Assembly (NCBI RefSeq): GCF_003846185.1
Contig: NZ_ML123034.1
Location: 5,468,432-5,532,431 of the forward strand
Reading direction: 5' to 3'
Source: Streptomyces sp. ADI96-02
Lineage (GTDB): Bacteria; Actinomycetota; Actinomycetes; Streptomycetales; Streptomycetaceae
DNA length: 64,000 nucleotides
The translations under genes were made by a program, and so were the position numbers. The notes beneath the pieces are model-generated. The model was not told the DNA's origin, searched no databases, and saw only the letters and a program-made list of their open reading frames with translations. Positions within the stretch are counted from its first letter, which is position 1, and every line of letters begins with the position of its first letter. Positions 25,625 through 33,512 of the stretch are shown here, piece after piece.

Positions 25625-26824
25625 TTGACTGAGCAGCCCGAGCCCGCAGTCGAGCCGTTCGGCTTCCTCGCCCCGCCCGCTCCGCCTGAGGCCCCCAAGG
25701 CCCCGGAACCCGACGCCACGTGGACACTGCCCGGCGGCACGGCCTGGGTGTACTACGGGGCCGATCACGACGGGCTCACGAAGCCGGTGATCCTCTCCGA
25801 CGGGTTCAACACCGGCCCGAGCGACCTGAACGCCCTCTGGAACGGGCTGGACCGCGGCGGTTACCCCTTCGCGACGCGGCTCCGCGAGCGCGGCCACGAC
25901 CTGGTCCTGATCGGCTACGACGAACGCAGCGCCTCGATCCTGGACAACGCCCGGACCGCGACGGCCTGCGTCCAGCGCGCGATCGCCGAACGGATCGGCG
26001 ACGCCCGCCTCACGGTCGGCGGGTTCAGCATGGGCGGCCTGGTCACCCGCTACGCGCTCGCCAGGATGGAGCACCAGCAGGTCGACCACCAGGTCGCGAC
26101 CTACGTCTCGTTCGACAGCCCGCACCGCGGCGCCTGGATCCCCGTCGCGCTCCAGGCCCTGGCCCACTTCCTCAAGGCCACGCCCGCCCTGTCGAAGCAG
26201 ATCAACAGTCCTGCCGCCCGCCAGCTCCTGTGGCGGCACATCGAGACCGCCGAGGACACGCCCCGCGAGGACCCGCTGCGCACCGAGTTCCTGCGCGAGC
26301 TCGGAAACGTCGGCTCCTGGCCCCGGATCCCGCGGCTGCTCGGCGTCGCCAACGGCTCCGGCGACGGGAGCGGCAACGGCGTCAAGGCCGGTGTCGACGC
26401 GATCCGGGTGACCTCCGGCTGGTTCACCGGCACCACGCTGCGCACCCAGTCCGCGGGGGACGACCAGGAGGTGGCCAGGCTCAAGGGCCTGCTCTCGGAG
26501 AAGCGTGCCGTCACCCACGGCATGCCCGAGCTGGACGGCGCGCCCGGCGGCACGCTGGCGAGCTTCGGCATCGCCGGCGAGAAGCTGCGGCTCACCGGAA
26601 AGGTCGACATCGAGCCCGGTACCGAATCGATCTGCTTCGTCCCGTCGGTCAGCGCGGTCGCCGTCCGCGACCTCGACGAGCAGGACGACCTGTACGTGGA
26701 CGTCGACCAACTGGACCCGGACCAGAGCGAGCTGGACGAGTTCCTGCTCTCGTCCAGCAACACCCCGCACACGTTCATGAGCGAGGAACTGGCCACCTGG
26801 ATCCTGGACCGCCTGCCTTCCTGA
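25625..26824 (+). CDS. Alpha/beta hydrolase, lipase/PGAP1-like
   Basis: 399-residue protein with an alpha/beta hydrolase fold. The nucleophile elbow is VGGFSMGGLVTRYALARM (G-x-S-x-G), and YVSFDSPHRGAWIPVALQAL resembles the lid or substrate region of triacylglycerol lipases and PGAP1/DUF676 proteins. No signal peptide is present: the N-terminus is Pro/Glu-rich. I chose TTG 25625 because GAAGGGA lies seven bases upstream; no ATG in frame fits. Substrate unknown (lipid or ester by family). It is monocistronic, followed by a clear hairpin. Confidence 0.78.
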   Translation: MTEQPEPAVEPFGFLAPPAPPEAPKAPEPDATWTLPGGTAWVYYGADHDGLTKPVILSDGFNTGPSDLNALWNGLDRGGYPFATRLRERGHDLVLIGYDERSASILDNARTATACVQRAIAERIGDARLTVGGFSMGGLVTRYALARMEHQQVDHQVATYVSFDSPHRGAWIPVALQALAHFLKATPALSKQINSPAARQLLWRHIETAEDTPREDPLRTEFLRELGNVGSWPRIPRLLGVANGSGDGSGNGVKAGVDAIRVTSGWFTGTTLRTQSAGDDQEVARLKGLLSEKRAVTHGMPELDGAPGGTLASFGIAGEKLRLTGKVDIEPGTESICFVPSVSAVAVRDLDEQDDLYVDVDQLDPDQSELDEFLLSSSNTPHTFMSEELATWILDRLPS

Positions 26825-26847
26825 CGGCCGACCGGCCCTGAGAGCGT

Positions 26848-26881
26848 CCGACCGACCCGGCATGCCTGCCTGGTCGGTCGG
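26848..26881 (+). terminator. Terminator hairpin after hydrolase gene
   Basis: CCGACCGACC (26848-26857) and GGTCGGTCGG (26872-26881) form a perfect 10-bp stem with a 14-base loop, 24 bp after the hydrolase stop and about 100 bp before the converging NiCoT stop. It may serve both directions. Confidence 0.7.
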
Positions 26882-26979
26882 GCTGTTCGCTCAGCAGCGC
26901 CGTACGGGAGGAGGGGGAGCCGGCCGCCGCCCGCGCGGGCCTGGCCGGCCACCTGCCTCTGCTGCCCCGTTCTGGCTGG

Positions 26980-28131
26980 TCAGTGCCCCGCGTCCGCGTC
27001 GCCGCCGTCGTCGCCGGGCTGGAGGCCCGCGGTCCACCTCTCCTCGATACGGCCGAGTCTCCACACGGCGAACGCCACGATCCAGGTGGCGACGAAGAGG
27101 CCGACGACGAGATAGCCGACGACGTTGAGATCGAGCCCGCCGACCCAGTCCCAGAACGCGCCGTGGAGGCCGAGCTTGTCGCCGATCAGGCCGAGGAGTT
27201 CGACCGTGCCGACGACGAGTGCCACGGCCACGGACAGGCCGGTGATCGTGAGGTTGTAGTAGACCTTCCGGACCGGTCTGGAGAACGCCCAGCCGTAGGC
27301 GAAGTTCATGAAGGTGCCGTCGACCGTGTCCAGCAGGGACATACCGGCGGCGAAGAGGACCGGCAGACACAGGATCGCGTACCAGGGCAGCCCGGAGGCG
27401 GCTCCGGTACCGGCCAGGACGAGCAGGGCGATCTCGGTGGCGGTGTCGAAGCCGAGCCCGAAGAGCAGCCCGAGCGGGTACATCTGCCACGGCTTGGTGA
27501 TGGACTTCATCAGCCGTCCGAGGAGCCGGTTCATGAAGCCGCGGTTGTCGAGCCGTTCCTCCAGCGCGGCTTCGTCGTAGTGACCGGAGCGCATCTCGCG
27601 GAAGGCCTTCCAGATCCCGGCCAGGATGACCAGGTTGATGATCGCGATGGCGTAGAGGAAGACGCCGGAGACGGTGGTGCCGATCCACCCCGTCACGTTG
27701 TGGAGCTGGGAGTCGTCGTTCTCGACGGGCCCCGCCAGCGCCCTGACGCCGAGGGAGAGCAGCACGGCCAGCGCGAAGACGATGCTGGAGTGGCCGAGGG
27801 AGAACCAGAAGCCGACCGACAGCGGACGCCGGCCTTCGTGCATGAGCTTGCGGGTGGTGTTGTCGATGGCGGCGATGTGGTCGGCGTCGAACGCGTGCCG
27901 CATGCCGAGGGTGTAGGCGGTGACGCCGATGCCGATGCCGAAGGTCTTCTCGCCCAGGCTGTAGTGCGCGGGGGCGACGATCGCGACCAGCGTGAACCAC
28001 CCGACCACGTGGAGCGCGGCGATGAACGCCGCCATCCCCGCCACCCGCCGCCATTCCGCACGCGTCATGGCCCCCGCGAGCCGCCGCCGACGGGAACGGG
28101 AAAGGGCTGGTCGGGCCGGAGAGGCTGCCAT
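26980..28131 (-). CDS. NiCoT-family nickel/cobalt permease
   Basis: 383-residue secondary transporter for Ni2+ and/or Co2+ in the cytoplasmic membrane. The family signature H-x4-DH appears as RHAFDADHIAAIDNTTR in helix II, with GFWFSLGHSSIV, LFGLGFDTATEIALL and GMSLLDTVDGTFMNFAYGWAF as the other NiCoT motifs; about eight helices. ATG 28131 is preceded by AAGAAGG. Upstream is a Nur-like box overlapping a sigma-70-type promoter, which argues for nickel as cargo and nickel-dependent repression. Cargo choice between Ni and Co is otherwise not visible. Confidence 0.93.
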   Translation of the reverse strand: MAASPARPALSRSRRRRLAGAMTRAEWRRVAGMAAFIAALHVVGWFTLVAIVAPAHYSLGEKTFGIGIGVTAYTLGMRHAFDADHIAAIDNTTRKLMHEGRRPLSVGFWFSLGHSSIVFALAVLLSLGVRALAGPVENDDSQLHNVTGWIGTTVSGVFLYAIAIINLVILAGIWKAFREMRSGHYDEAALEERLDNRGFMNRLLGRLMKSITKPWQMYPLGLLFGLGFDTATEIALLVLAGTGAASGLPWYAILCLPVLFAAGMSLLDTVDGTFMNFAYGWAFSRPVRKVYYNLTITGLSVAVALVVGTVELLGLIGDKLGLHGAFWDWVGGLDLNVVGYLVVGLFVATWIVAFAVWRLGRIEERWTAGLQPGDDGGDADAGH

Positions 28132-28163
28132 GAGCGCCTTCTTCTCTCTCGCTTCGCCCCCGA

Positions 28164-28192
28164 GTCCTATCGCGCAGAGGATGCCCCTGCAA
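28164..28192 (-). promoter_or_regulatory. Sigma-HrdB-type promoter of nickel permease
   Basis: Reading the minus strand, TTGCAG (28192-28187) and TAGGAC (28169-28164) are separated by exactly 17 bp, close to the vegetative consensus TTGACA-N17/18-TAGGAT. Transcription would begin near 28157, giving a leader of about 26 nt with the AAGAAGG ribosome site. Confidence 0.6.
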
Positions 28193-28203
28193 CTTATGTG
28201 CAA
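28187..28203 (-). promoter_or_regulatory. Nur-like nickel-uptake-regulator box
   Basis: On the minus strand TTGCAC-ATAAG-TTGCAG matches the Nur box reported for Streptomyces (tTGCaa-N5-ttGCAA) at 10 of 12 positions. It overlaps the -35 hexamer of the nickel permease promoter, so nickel-loaded Nur bound here would block RNA polymerase. Nur itself is not in the window. Confidence 0.65.
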
Positions 28204-28368
28204 GAAGTCTCGCGGCGGACCCGGCCACCGCCGACCGCCGACCCCCGGTATCGCGACGGCGTCCCGGGCCCCCGCATCCGTCCACCCTGGTCGCGGGGGC
28301 TCCGGGGCGGCTGGGGCAGGATGAGGCGGGAGTCCGTCGTGGCGCGGACCGGACAGAGAGGATGTTCC

Positions 28369-29265
28369 ATGTCGCGTTGGATCATTGTCGCGACCGCCGT
28401 GGATGCGGAGTCGGCCGGAGTTCGGACCCTGGCCGATCTGGAATGCGATGAGAAGGAGGCCGCAGAGGAACTCCTGGACATGGTCAACACCTACGAGGGA
28501 GGCGTTTCCGAGGTTGCCCGGCGCGAGGTCTTCGCCTTCACGGAACGCTCCTATCTCGTACGGATATCCGGTCACAAGTCGCAGGCCGAGCACTTCATAC
28601 GGATGGCAGAGCTGGTGTCCGACACCGACCGGTCGCCCGAGGAAACGGCAGCGTCCCCCGAAGCGGGTTCGCCCGGGTCGGCGCCGTGGTTCGCTCCCGC
28701 GCCCGTCGCCGACGTCGAGCCCTTGCTGCCGGCCGGCCTCGAAATGGTCGAGCCGTACGGAGGTGGAACGGGATTCCGTTTCAAGATCCGCAACGTGACG
28801 ATCGACGGCCATGACGACGTGGCATTCGTCCGCGGCGGCGGTTCCCACGAGGTGCGGTTCGATCTGCTGCACGACTGCTCGGAGTGCGGCAACGCCATCA
28901 ACCAGGTGATCGTCGGCCTGGCGGGCGAGGACCGCGCCCAGGCATCGGTGTGGAATGGAAAGCAGCGCAGCGGCGGGGAACTGAAGGTGGTCAACCCGGG
29001 CACGAGTGTCGCGGCGGCGGCGGAGGACAATCCGGGGCCGGCCGAATGGGTGAACGTGTCGTGCGACATCGTCGTGCCCGACGAGCCGGGCACCTATTCG
29101 ATTCGGGCGCGTTATTCGCAGGCCTACCAGGGGCGGGTGATGACCGCCGAAGGGCGCGAGGTTCCCCAGTCCGAATCCCAGGACGCACTGGGCTGGTGGA
29201 AAGTCGACCGCCCGGACGGGCCCGGCCCGGAATCGACCATAGGCACCATCGTCGTCGAGCCCTGA
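28369..29265 (+). CDS. Hypothetical two-domain protein
   Basis: 298 residues, no signal peptide or membrane helix. An N-terminal domain of about 85 residues (starting SRWIIVATAVDAESAG, alpha/beta in pattern, ending around HFIRMAELVSDTDR) is joined by a Pro/Ala linker to a C-terminal beta-rich domain of about 170 residues with FRFKIRNVTIDGHDDVAFV, EVRFDLLHDCSECGNAINQV and GTYSIRARYSQAYQGRVM, which looks like an immunoglobulin-type fold. I do not recognise either domain. ATG 28369 has GAGAGGA upstream. It is divergent from the nickel permease and convergent with an ArsR gene. Third-position GC is slightly lower than neighbours. Confidence 0.7.
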   Translation: MSRWIIVATAVDAESAGVRTLADLECDEKEAAEELLDMVNTYEGGVSEVARREVFAFTERSYLVRISGHKSQAEHFIRMAELVSDTDRSPEETAASPEAGSPGSAPWFAPAPVADVEPLLPAGLEMVEPYGGGTGFRFKIRNVTIDGHDDVAFVRGGGSHEVRFDLLHDCSECGNAINQVIVGLAGEDRAQASVWNGKQRSGGELKVVNPGTSVAAAAEDNPGPAEWVNVSCDIVVPDEPGTYSIRARYSQAYQGRVMTAEGREVPQSESQDALGWWKVDRPDGPGPESTIGTIVVEP

Positions 29266-29298
29266 GAGGGCCCGGCCCGTCGGCGGCGTCGCGGCGAA

Positions 29299-29328
29299 GA
29301 CGGACGACGGGCCGGCCCGTCGTCCGTC
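29299..29328. terminator. 30-bp perfect palindrome between converging genes
   Basis: The two 15-base halves, GACGGACGACGGGCC and GGCCCGTCGTCCGTC, are exact inverse complements. It lies between the stop of the hypothetical gene (29265) and that of the ArsR gene (29367), a natural place for a bidirectional terminator. Confidence 0.65.
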
Positions 29329-29366
29329 GGCCGCTCGCCGGACGTTGCAGCGCGTGTGGTCTTCCC

Positions 29367-30467
29367 TCAGGCGTCGGGGCCCGGGTCGAGCGTGGTGAGG
29401 GCGGTGGCGATCTGGTCGAGGCGGGCGGGGTCGAGCGAGTAGAGGACGTAGTAGCCCTCGCGGCGGGTGGTGGTGAGTCCCGCCCGGGTGAGCTGGTGGA
29501 GGTGGCGGGAGGTCACGGACGGGGACAGGCCGAGGAGGGTGGCGAGTTCCTGGGTGCTGCGGCTCCGGGCGGCGAGGTGGGCCATGATCTGCAGGCGCGG
29601 CGCGGCGGCCAGGGCGCGTAGAGCGGTGAGGGTGTCCTCCTGGCTGGTGGGCCGGGCGGCCGAGGCGGGGGTCAGGGGCAGGGCGGGGTAGGTGATCCGC
29701 AGGGGCCAGGGGGCGTCGCAGGTGACGCGGACGTGCGGCCAGACGTAGTGACTGGCGGTGAACGTGACCGGGCGGTCGTGGGTGGCGGCGATGTCGTGGT
29801 GGTGCGGACGGTCGAGCCGGAGCGTCCGCCCGGCGGGGTCGATGCGGATCCGGGGGACCAGGGTGCGGAGCATCACGAACAGGCCCTGGTGGGCGATCCG
29901 GGACCCCGCCCGTGCGATCGACTCGTACAGGGAGGGCTCGACGCGCTCCCACTCCTCGGCGAAGGCGGCACTCCAGTAGTCCTCCAGAGCCGTCAGCGCG
30001 TCCTCCAGGACGGAGCAGGGATCGGTGAGGACGCGGCTCAGTCGCGCCGCACGGCCGTCGTCGGCCCGCTGGAGCTCCGCGAGGGCCGCGTCGCGGGCGA
30101 CGGGGTCCTGGACGAGGTCGTGGCCGGAGTGGCGGGTGGTGTCGACAAGGGTCTCGGCGAGTTCGGCGGCGAGCAGGGCGGGCGGCAGGGCCCGGACGGC
30201 GGCGGTCTGGTCCGCGAAGCCGGCGTCGTGGTCTCCCGCCCGGCTCTCGAAGAACGCCGGGATGTAGTCGGAGACGACGAAGCGCTCTTCCCGCATCCGC
30301 CGGCGCAGCGCGGCGGGCAGCCGACGGCACCGCCGCACCCACGGCACGTGCAGGGAGTGGTGGCCGGGGTCGGTCAGCACGTGCCAGGAATGGACGGTTT
30401 CGAGCAGCGGTGAGACGGAGAAGGCGATGTCCTCCTCGGCCGTCTCGGTGAAGCGCATGGTGATCAC
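29367..30467 (-). CDS. ArsR-family transcriptional regulator with large N-terminal domain
   Basis: 366 residues. The C-terminal 80 residues form a winged helix of the ArsR type (LRALAAAPRLQIMAHLAARSRS, TQELATLLGLSPSVTSRHLHQLTRAGLTTTRREGYYVLYSL). The first 260 residues are an uncharacterised actinobacterial domain seen with such regulators (DUF5937-like: ITMRFTETAEEDIAFSVSPLLET at the start). No metal-binding Cys motif of classic ArsR is present, so the effector is unknown. I chose GTG 30467 because relatives start a few residues before RFT; ATG 30458 and TTG 30485 are alternatives. A GATTG-N10-CAATC repeat overlies the start region. Confidence 0.75.
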   Translation of the reverse strand: MITMRFTETAEEDIAFSVSPLLETVHSWHVLTDPGHHSLHVPWVRRCRRLPAALRRRMREERFVVSDYIPAFFESRAGDHDAGFADQTAAVRALPPALLAAELAETLVDTTRHSGHDLVQDPVARDAALAELQRADDGRAARLSRVLTDPCSVLEDALTALEDYWSAAFAEEWERVEPSLYESIARAGSRIAHQGLFVMLRTLVPRIRIDPAGRTLRLDRPHHHDIAATHDRPVTFTASHYVWPHVRVTCDAPWPLRITYPALPLTPASAARPTSQEDTLTALRALAAAPRLQIMAHLAARSRSTQELATLLGLSPSVTSRHLHQLTRAGLTTTRREGYYVLYSLDPARLDQIATALTTLDPGPDA

Positions 30468-30487
30468 GATTGCAGGATTCCACAATC
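30468..30487. promoter_or_regulatory. Possible autoregulatory operator of ArsR-type gene
   Basis: GATTG (30468-30472), ten bases, CAATC (30483-30487): a short dyad immediately upstream of the regulator start, in an A/T-richer stretch than the surroundings. ArsR proteins often bind such dyads over their own promoter; here it is a guess from position. Confidence 0.35.
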
Positions 30488-30606
30488 AGTTGATCGGATC
30501 TCGCCACGTCGATCAGGCTCAGGAGCAGACCGCACCGGATTCCCGCAGGTCACCCCTCCCTCGCTCCCGATCTTTCCCCCCTCCGAACCGAAAGCCGCGG
30601 CCCTTG

Positions 30607-31077
30607 ATGAGTACGCCCGAAGCACCCTGGCGAGCCGTGCTGGACGCGGACGGCTGCGCGTACACCGTCCACGAGCACGCCGCCGCGCACAGCGTCGCCG
30701 AACGTCAGGCACTGCCCTTCCCCTGGACGCGGGCCGTCAAGACGCTCGCCTTCACCACCCCCGACACTCCGCTCCTGCTCGTGGCCCTCCGGGCGGCGGA
30801 CGGAGTGGACTTCGCCCGCGTCGCGGCCGCCGCCGGCACCAGCCGCTCCCGGCTGCGGCCGGCGGACGGCGGACTCCTCGCCGCGGAGGGCCTGGTGCCG
30901 GGCGGTATCCCGCCGGTCAGCCACCGGCCCGGAGTGCCGTGCCTGATCGACACCGCGGTCGTCGAACCGGCTCGGCCCGTCTACTGCGGAGGCGGATCCG
31001 CCGGCCGCACCCTTCACCTCGACTCCGCCGTCCTCGCACGCCTTCCGCGCGCCCGGGTGGCGACCGTGTCCCGGTAA
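30607..31077 (+). CDS. YbaK/prolyl-tRNA-synthetase-associated domain protein
   Basis: 156-residue single-domain protein of the YbaK/ProXp family, trans-editing deacylases that hydrolyse mischarged aminoacyl-tRNAs such as Cys-tRNA(Pro). Recognisable segments are YTVHEHAAAHSVAERQAL, AVKTLAFTTPDTPLLLVAL (the catalytic Lys region), GLVPGGIPPVSHRPGV (GxxPG-type loop) and VYCGGGSAGRTLHLD. ATG 30607 is the first codon consistent with the domain; the ribosome site is weak. It precedes a LysE-type exporter by 66 bp on the same strand. Which tRNA it edits is not evident. Confidence 0.82.
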   Translation: MSTPEAPWRAVLDADGCAYTVHEHAAAHSVAERQALPFPWTRAVKTLAFTTPDTPLLLVALRAADGVDFARVAAAAGTSRSRLRPADGGLLAAEGLVPGGIPPVSHRPGVPCLIDTAVVEPARPVYCGGGSAGRTLHLDSAVLARLPRARVATVSR

Positions 31078-31143
31078 CCCACGCCGACCTTGCTTCGACG
31101 GCTCCCCGAGGCCGCGCGGCAGAGATTCAGAAAGCTCCCGCCC

Positions 31144-31773
31144 ATGGTGACCACCGAAAGCCTCCTCGCGTTCGCCGCCGCGTCCCTCGTCGTGATCGCG
31201 ATACCCGGCCCGAGCGTCCTGTTCGTCGTCGGCCGCGCCCTCGCCCACGGCCGCCGCGCCGCGCTCGCCACCGTCCTGGGCAACGTCCTCGGCTGCTACG
31301 CCCTGGTCCTCGCGGTCGCCCTCGGCGTCGGCACCCTCGTCCAGAGCTCCGGCACCGTGTTCACCGCGGTGAAACTGGCCGGCGCCGCCTACCTCGTCCA
31401 CCTCGGCGTCCGGGCGTTCCGCCACCGCGACCGTCTGCGGACCGACCTGGCGGCTCAGGAAGGCGAACGCCGTAGCCATCTGCGTACCGTCCTGGACGGA
31501 CTGCTCGTCGGCGCCACCAACCCCAAGGGGCTGGTCTTCTTCGCCGCGGTCCTCCCGCAGTTCGTCGACCAGGACGCCGGGCACGTGCCGCTGCAGATGA
31601 TGGTTCTCGGCCTGATCCCGGCGGGCATCGGCCTGATCTGCGACACCGCCTGGGGCCTGAGCGCGTCGGCCGCCCGGACCTGGCTCGCCGGTTCCGACCG
31701 GCGGCTCGCGATGATCGGCGGTGCCGGCGGCATCGCGCTGATCGGCCTCGGGCTCACCGTCGCCACCACCTGA
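31144..31773 (+). CDS. LysE/RhtB-family amino acid exporter
   Basis: 209-residue membrane protein with six helices. The family pattern IAIPGPSVLFVVGRALAHGRRAALATVLGNVLG at the N-terminus, KLAGAAYLVHLGVRAFR and GLLVGATNPKGLVFFAAVLPQFVD are all present. Such proteins export amino acids or homoserine lactone-like metabolites by proton exchange. Start ATG 31144 precedes the first helix. It follows the YbaK-like gene and converges on a PP2C gene only 24 bp away. Cargo unknown. Confidence 0.87.
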   Translation: MVTTESLLAFAAASLVVIAIPGPSVLFVVGRALAHGRRAALATVLGNVLGCYALVLAVALGVGTLVQSSGTVFTAVKLAGAAYLVHLGVRAFRHRDRLRTDLAAQEGERRSHLRTVLDGLLVGATNPKGLVFFAAVLPQFVDQDAGHVPLQMMVLGLIPAGIGLICDTAWGLSASAARTWLAGSDRRLAMIGGAGGIALIGLGLTVATT

Positions 31774-31797
31774 ACGCAGCCACGCGCGCCTGGGTTC

Positions 31798-32916
31798 TCA
31801 GGCCGGGACGGCCGTGGCGGGGCGTTCGACGGCGATCATGGCGGCGTCGTCGCCCAGGCGCCCGCCGACGTGGCTCAGCAGGTCGAGCCGGAAGCGGCGG
31901 AGGAAGTCGTCGGGGCCGTTCTCGGTCCAGCCGGCGATGCGATCGGTGAGCGGGTAGAACGCGCCCGTGGCGTCGCGGGCCTCGGTGACGCCGTCCGTGT
32001 ACAGCAGCAGCAGGTCTCCGGGCTCCAACGGGAAGCTGTCGACGCGGTAGCCCGGCCGTACGAGTTCGCCCAGGCCCAGCGGAGGCGCGGGCTGGAGGAC
32101 GTCCACCACGGTGGGCCGGCCGTCGCGCAGCACGACCGGCGGCGGGTGCCCGCAGGAGATCATCTCGACCCGGCTGTCCCGGTCGGGGATGTCCAGGATG
32201 ACGGCGGTGATGAAGGTTTCCTCGAAGCGGTCCGTCTCGCCCGGCTCCTCCAGGTCCCAGCCCACGCTCCGGTCGAGGTGCCCCACCAGTTCGGCCAGGC
32301 TCGCCCTGCCATGAGCCGCCGCCCGGAACGCCCCGACCAGCAGGGCCGCGTCGCTGACGGCGGTCATCCCCTTGCCCCGTACGTCGCCGACGATCAGCCG
32401 GGTGCCGGAGGCGGTGCGCGCCGCCGCGTAGAGATCCCCGCCGATCTGGGCCTCGGCCTCGGAGGCGAGGTAGAGGGAGGCGATGCGGAGCGGTCCGGAC
32501 CGCCTCGGCAGGGGCGGCAGGACGACACGTTGGGCGGCGTCCGACACGTACCGCACCTGGGTCAGCTCCTTGGCGCGCCGCTCCCGCACCGCGCAGAAGA
32601 TCACGAGGCTCGTTCCGACCAGCACCAGGGCGATGATCTGCGCCTCGTGGTTGGCCGAGAGCAGGTCGTCGGGTTCGCGCACCACCCCGATGATCGTCTG
32701 CGCGATGACCGCCAGTGCGGCGACCAGTCCCACCATCCAGGGGCCGCCGAACGACGCCGTGATCGCCGGGGCCGCGACCAGCAGCGGACCCAGGTGGATG
32801 TCGGGCGGCGCGAGGACGTCGATCAGGACCACCGCCACGATCCACGCGATCGGAACAGCGACGAACGCGTGACCCGCTCGCACCCTTCGGCGGAGTCCTG
32901 CGAGGCGCTGCGACAT
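31798..32916 (-). CDS. Membrane-anchored PP2C/SpoIIE phosphatase (RsbU-like)
   Basis: 372 residues. Three or four N-terminal helices (about residues 15-105) anchor a cytoplasmic PP2C domain: EAQIGGDLYAAARTA, RLIVGDVRGKGMTAVSDAALLVGAF, MISCGHPPPVVL, DLLLLYTDGVTEARD and LGDDAAMIAV supply the metal-binding Asp residues. It would dephosphorylate a phospho-STAS anti-anti-sigma protein and so release a sigma factor. ATG 32916 is preceded by GAGAGGAG. No STAS gene is directly coupled, but one lies 242 bp upstream on the same strand. Confidence 0.88.
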   Translation of the reverse strand: MSQRLAGLRRRVRAGHAFVAVPIAWIVAVVLIDVLAPPDIHLGPLLVAAPAITASFGGPWMVGLVAALAVIAQTIIGVVREPDDLLSANHEAQIIALVLVGTSLVIFCAVRERRAKELTQVRYVSDAAQRVVLPPLPRRSGPLRIASLYLASEAEAQIGGDLYAAARTASGTRLIVGDVRGKGMTAVSDAALLVGAFRAAAHGRASLAELVGHLDRSVGWDLEEPGETDRFEETFITAVILDIPDRDSRVEMISCGHPPPVVLRDGRPTVVDVLQPAPPLGLGELVRPGYRVDSFPLEPGDLLLLYTDGVTEARDATGAFYPLTDRIAGWTENGPDDFLRRFRLDLLSHVGGRLGDDAAMIAVERPATAVPA

Positions 32917-33158
32917 GACTCCTCTCTACACCAGCCCTGTCCGGCGCGCACCGGCAGAGTGGGCACGGCCGGCCCTCTGGCGCGTTGTTTCGCCGACCAC
33001 GGGACTCCGGGCCCGGCTCCACGACCACGGCGGGTACGAGCAACCGCTCCACCGGCATGTCGTCCCGAGCGCGCCGCGCCACGAGGTCACCGGCCGATCC
33101 CGCAGGACGGTACGCGATCGGGGTGCCGCCTGCGCCGGTCCACACCCGCCCGCCGGGT

Positions 33159-33512
33159 TCAGGAGCGCAGGGCGTTGATGGCTTCCTCAGTGGTCGGCTG
33201 CAGGACGAAGACCTGATCGAGCCCGACGATGCGGAAGACGCGGAGCAGATCGGGGCTCGACCCTGCCAGGGACAGCTGGGCCCCGGTGGCCTGGGCTCGT
33301 TGGTAGGCGGTCACGAGCAGGGTGATGCCCGTGGAATCGCAGTACGTCAGACCGGACAGGTCGATCACCAGCCCGGTGCCGGTTTCGAGGGGGATCTCGT
33401 TCAGCGCCTCGCGGAGGCGGGCCGAGGTGTGGTAGTCGAGCTCACCGGACAGGGTCAGCACATGGGGGCCGGCGAGGTGGGGCTGGGCGGTCACGGTCAG
33501 GGTCTGGCTCAC
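33159..33512 (-). CDS. STAS-domain anti-anti-sigma factor
   Basis: 117-residue SpoIIAA/RsbV-like protein. The domain core is visible: HVLTLSGELDYHTSARLREAL, LVIDLSGLTYCDSTGITLLV with the phosphorylatable Ser in CDSTG, and DQVFVLQPTTEEAINAL. In partner switching it binds an RsbW-like kinase when unphosphorylated. Its GTG start overlaps the stop of the GAF-PP2C gene (GTGA), so phosphatase and substrate are co-translated, which strongly suggests they are cognate. Confidence 0.92.
   Translation of the reverse strand: MSQTLTVTAQPHLAGPHVLTLSGELDYHTSARLREALNEIPLETGTGLVIDLSGLTYCDSTGITLLVTAYQRAQATGAQLSLAGSSPDLLRVFRIVGLDQVFVLQPTTEEAINALRS

Noticed and set aside
28132..30507. Upstream extension of the NiCoT frame to about 1175 codons
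   Set aside because: The extra part is antisense to the hypothetical gene at 28369 and the ArsR region, contains no domain, and ignores a clear ribosome site and promoter right at the chosen start.
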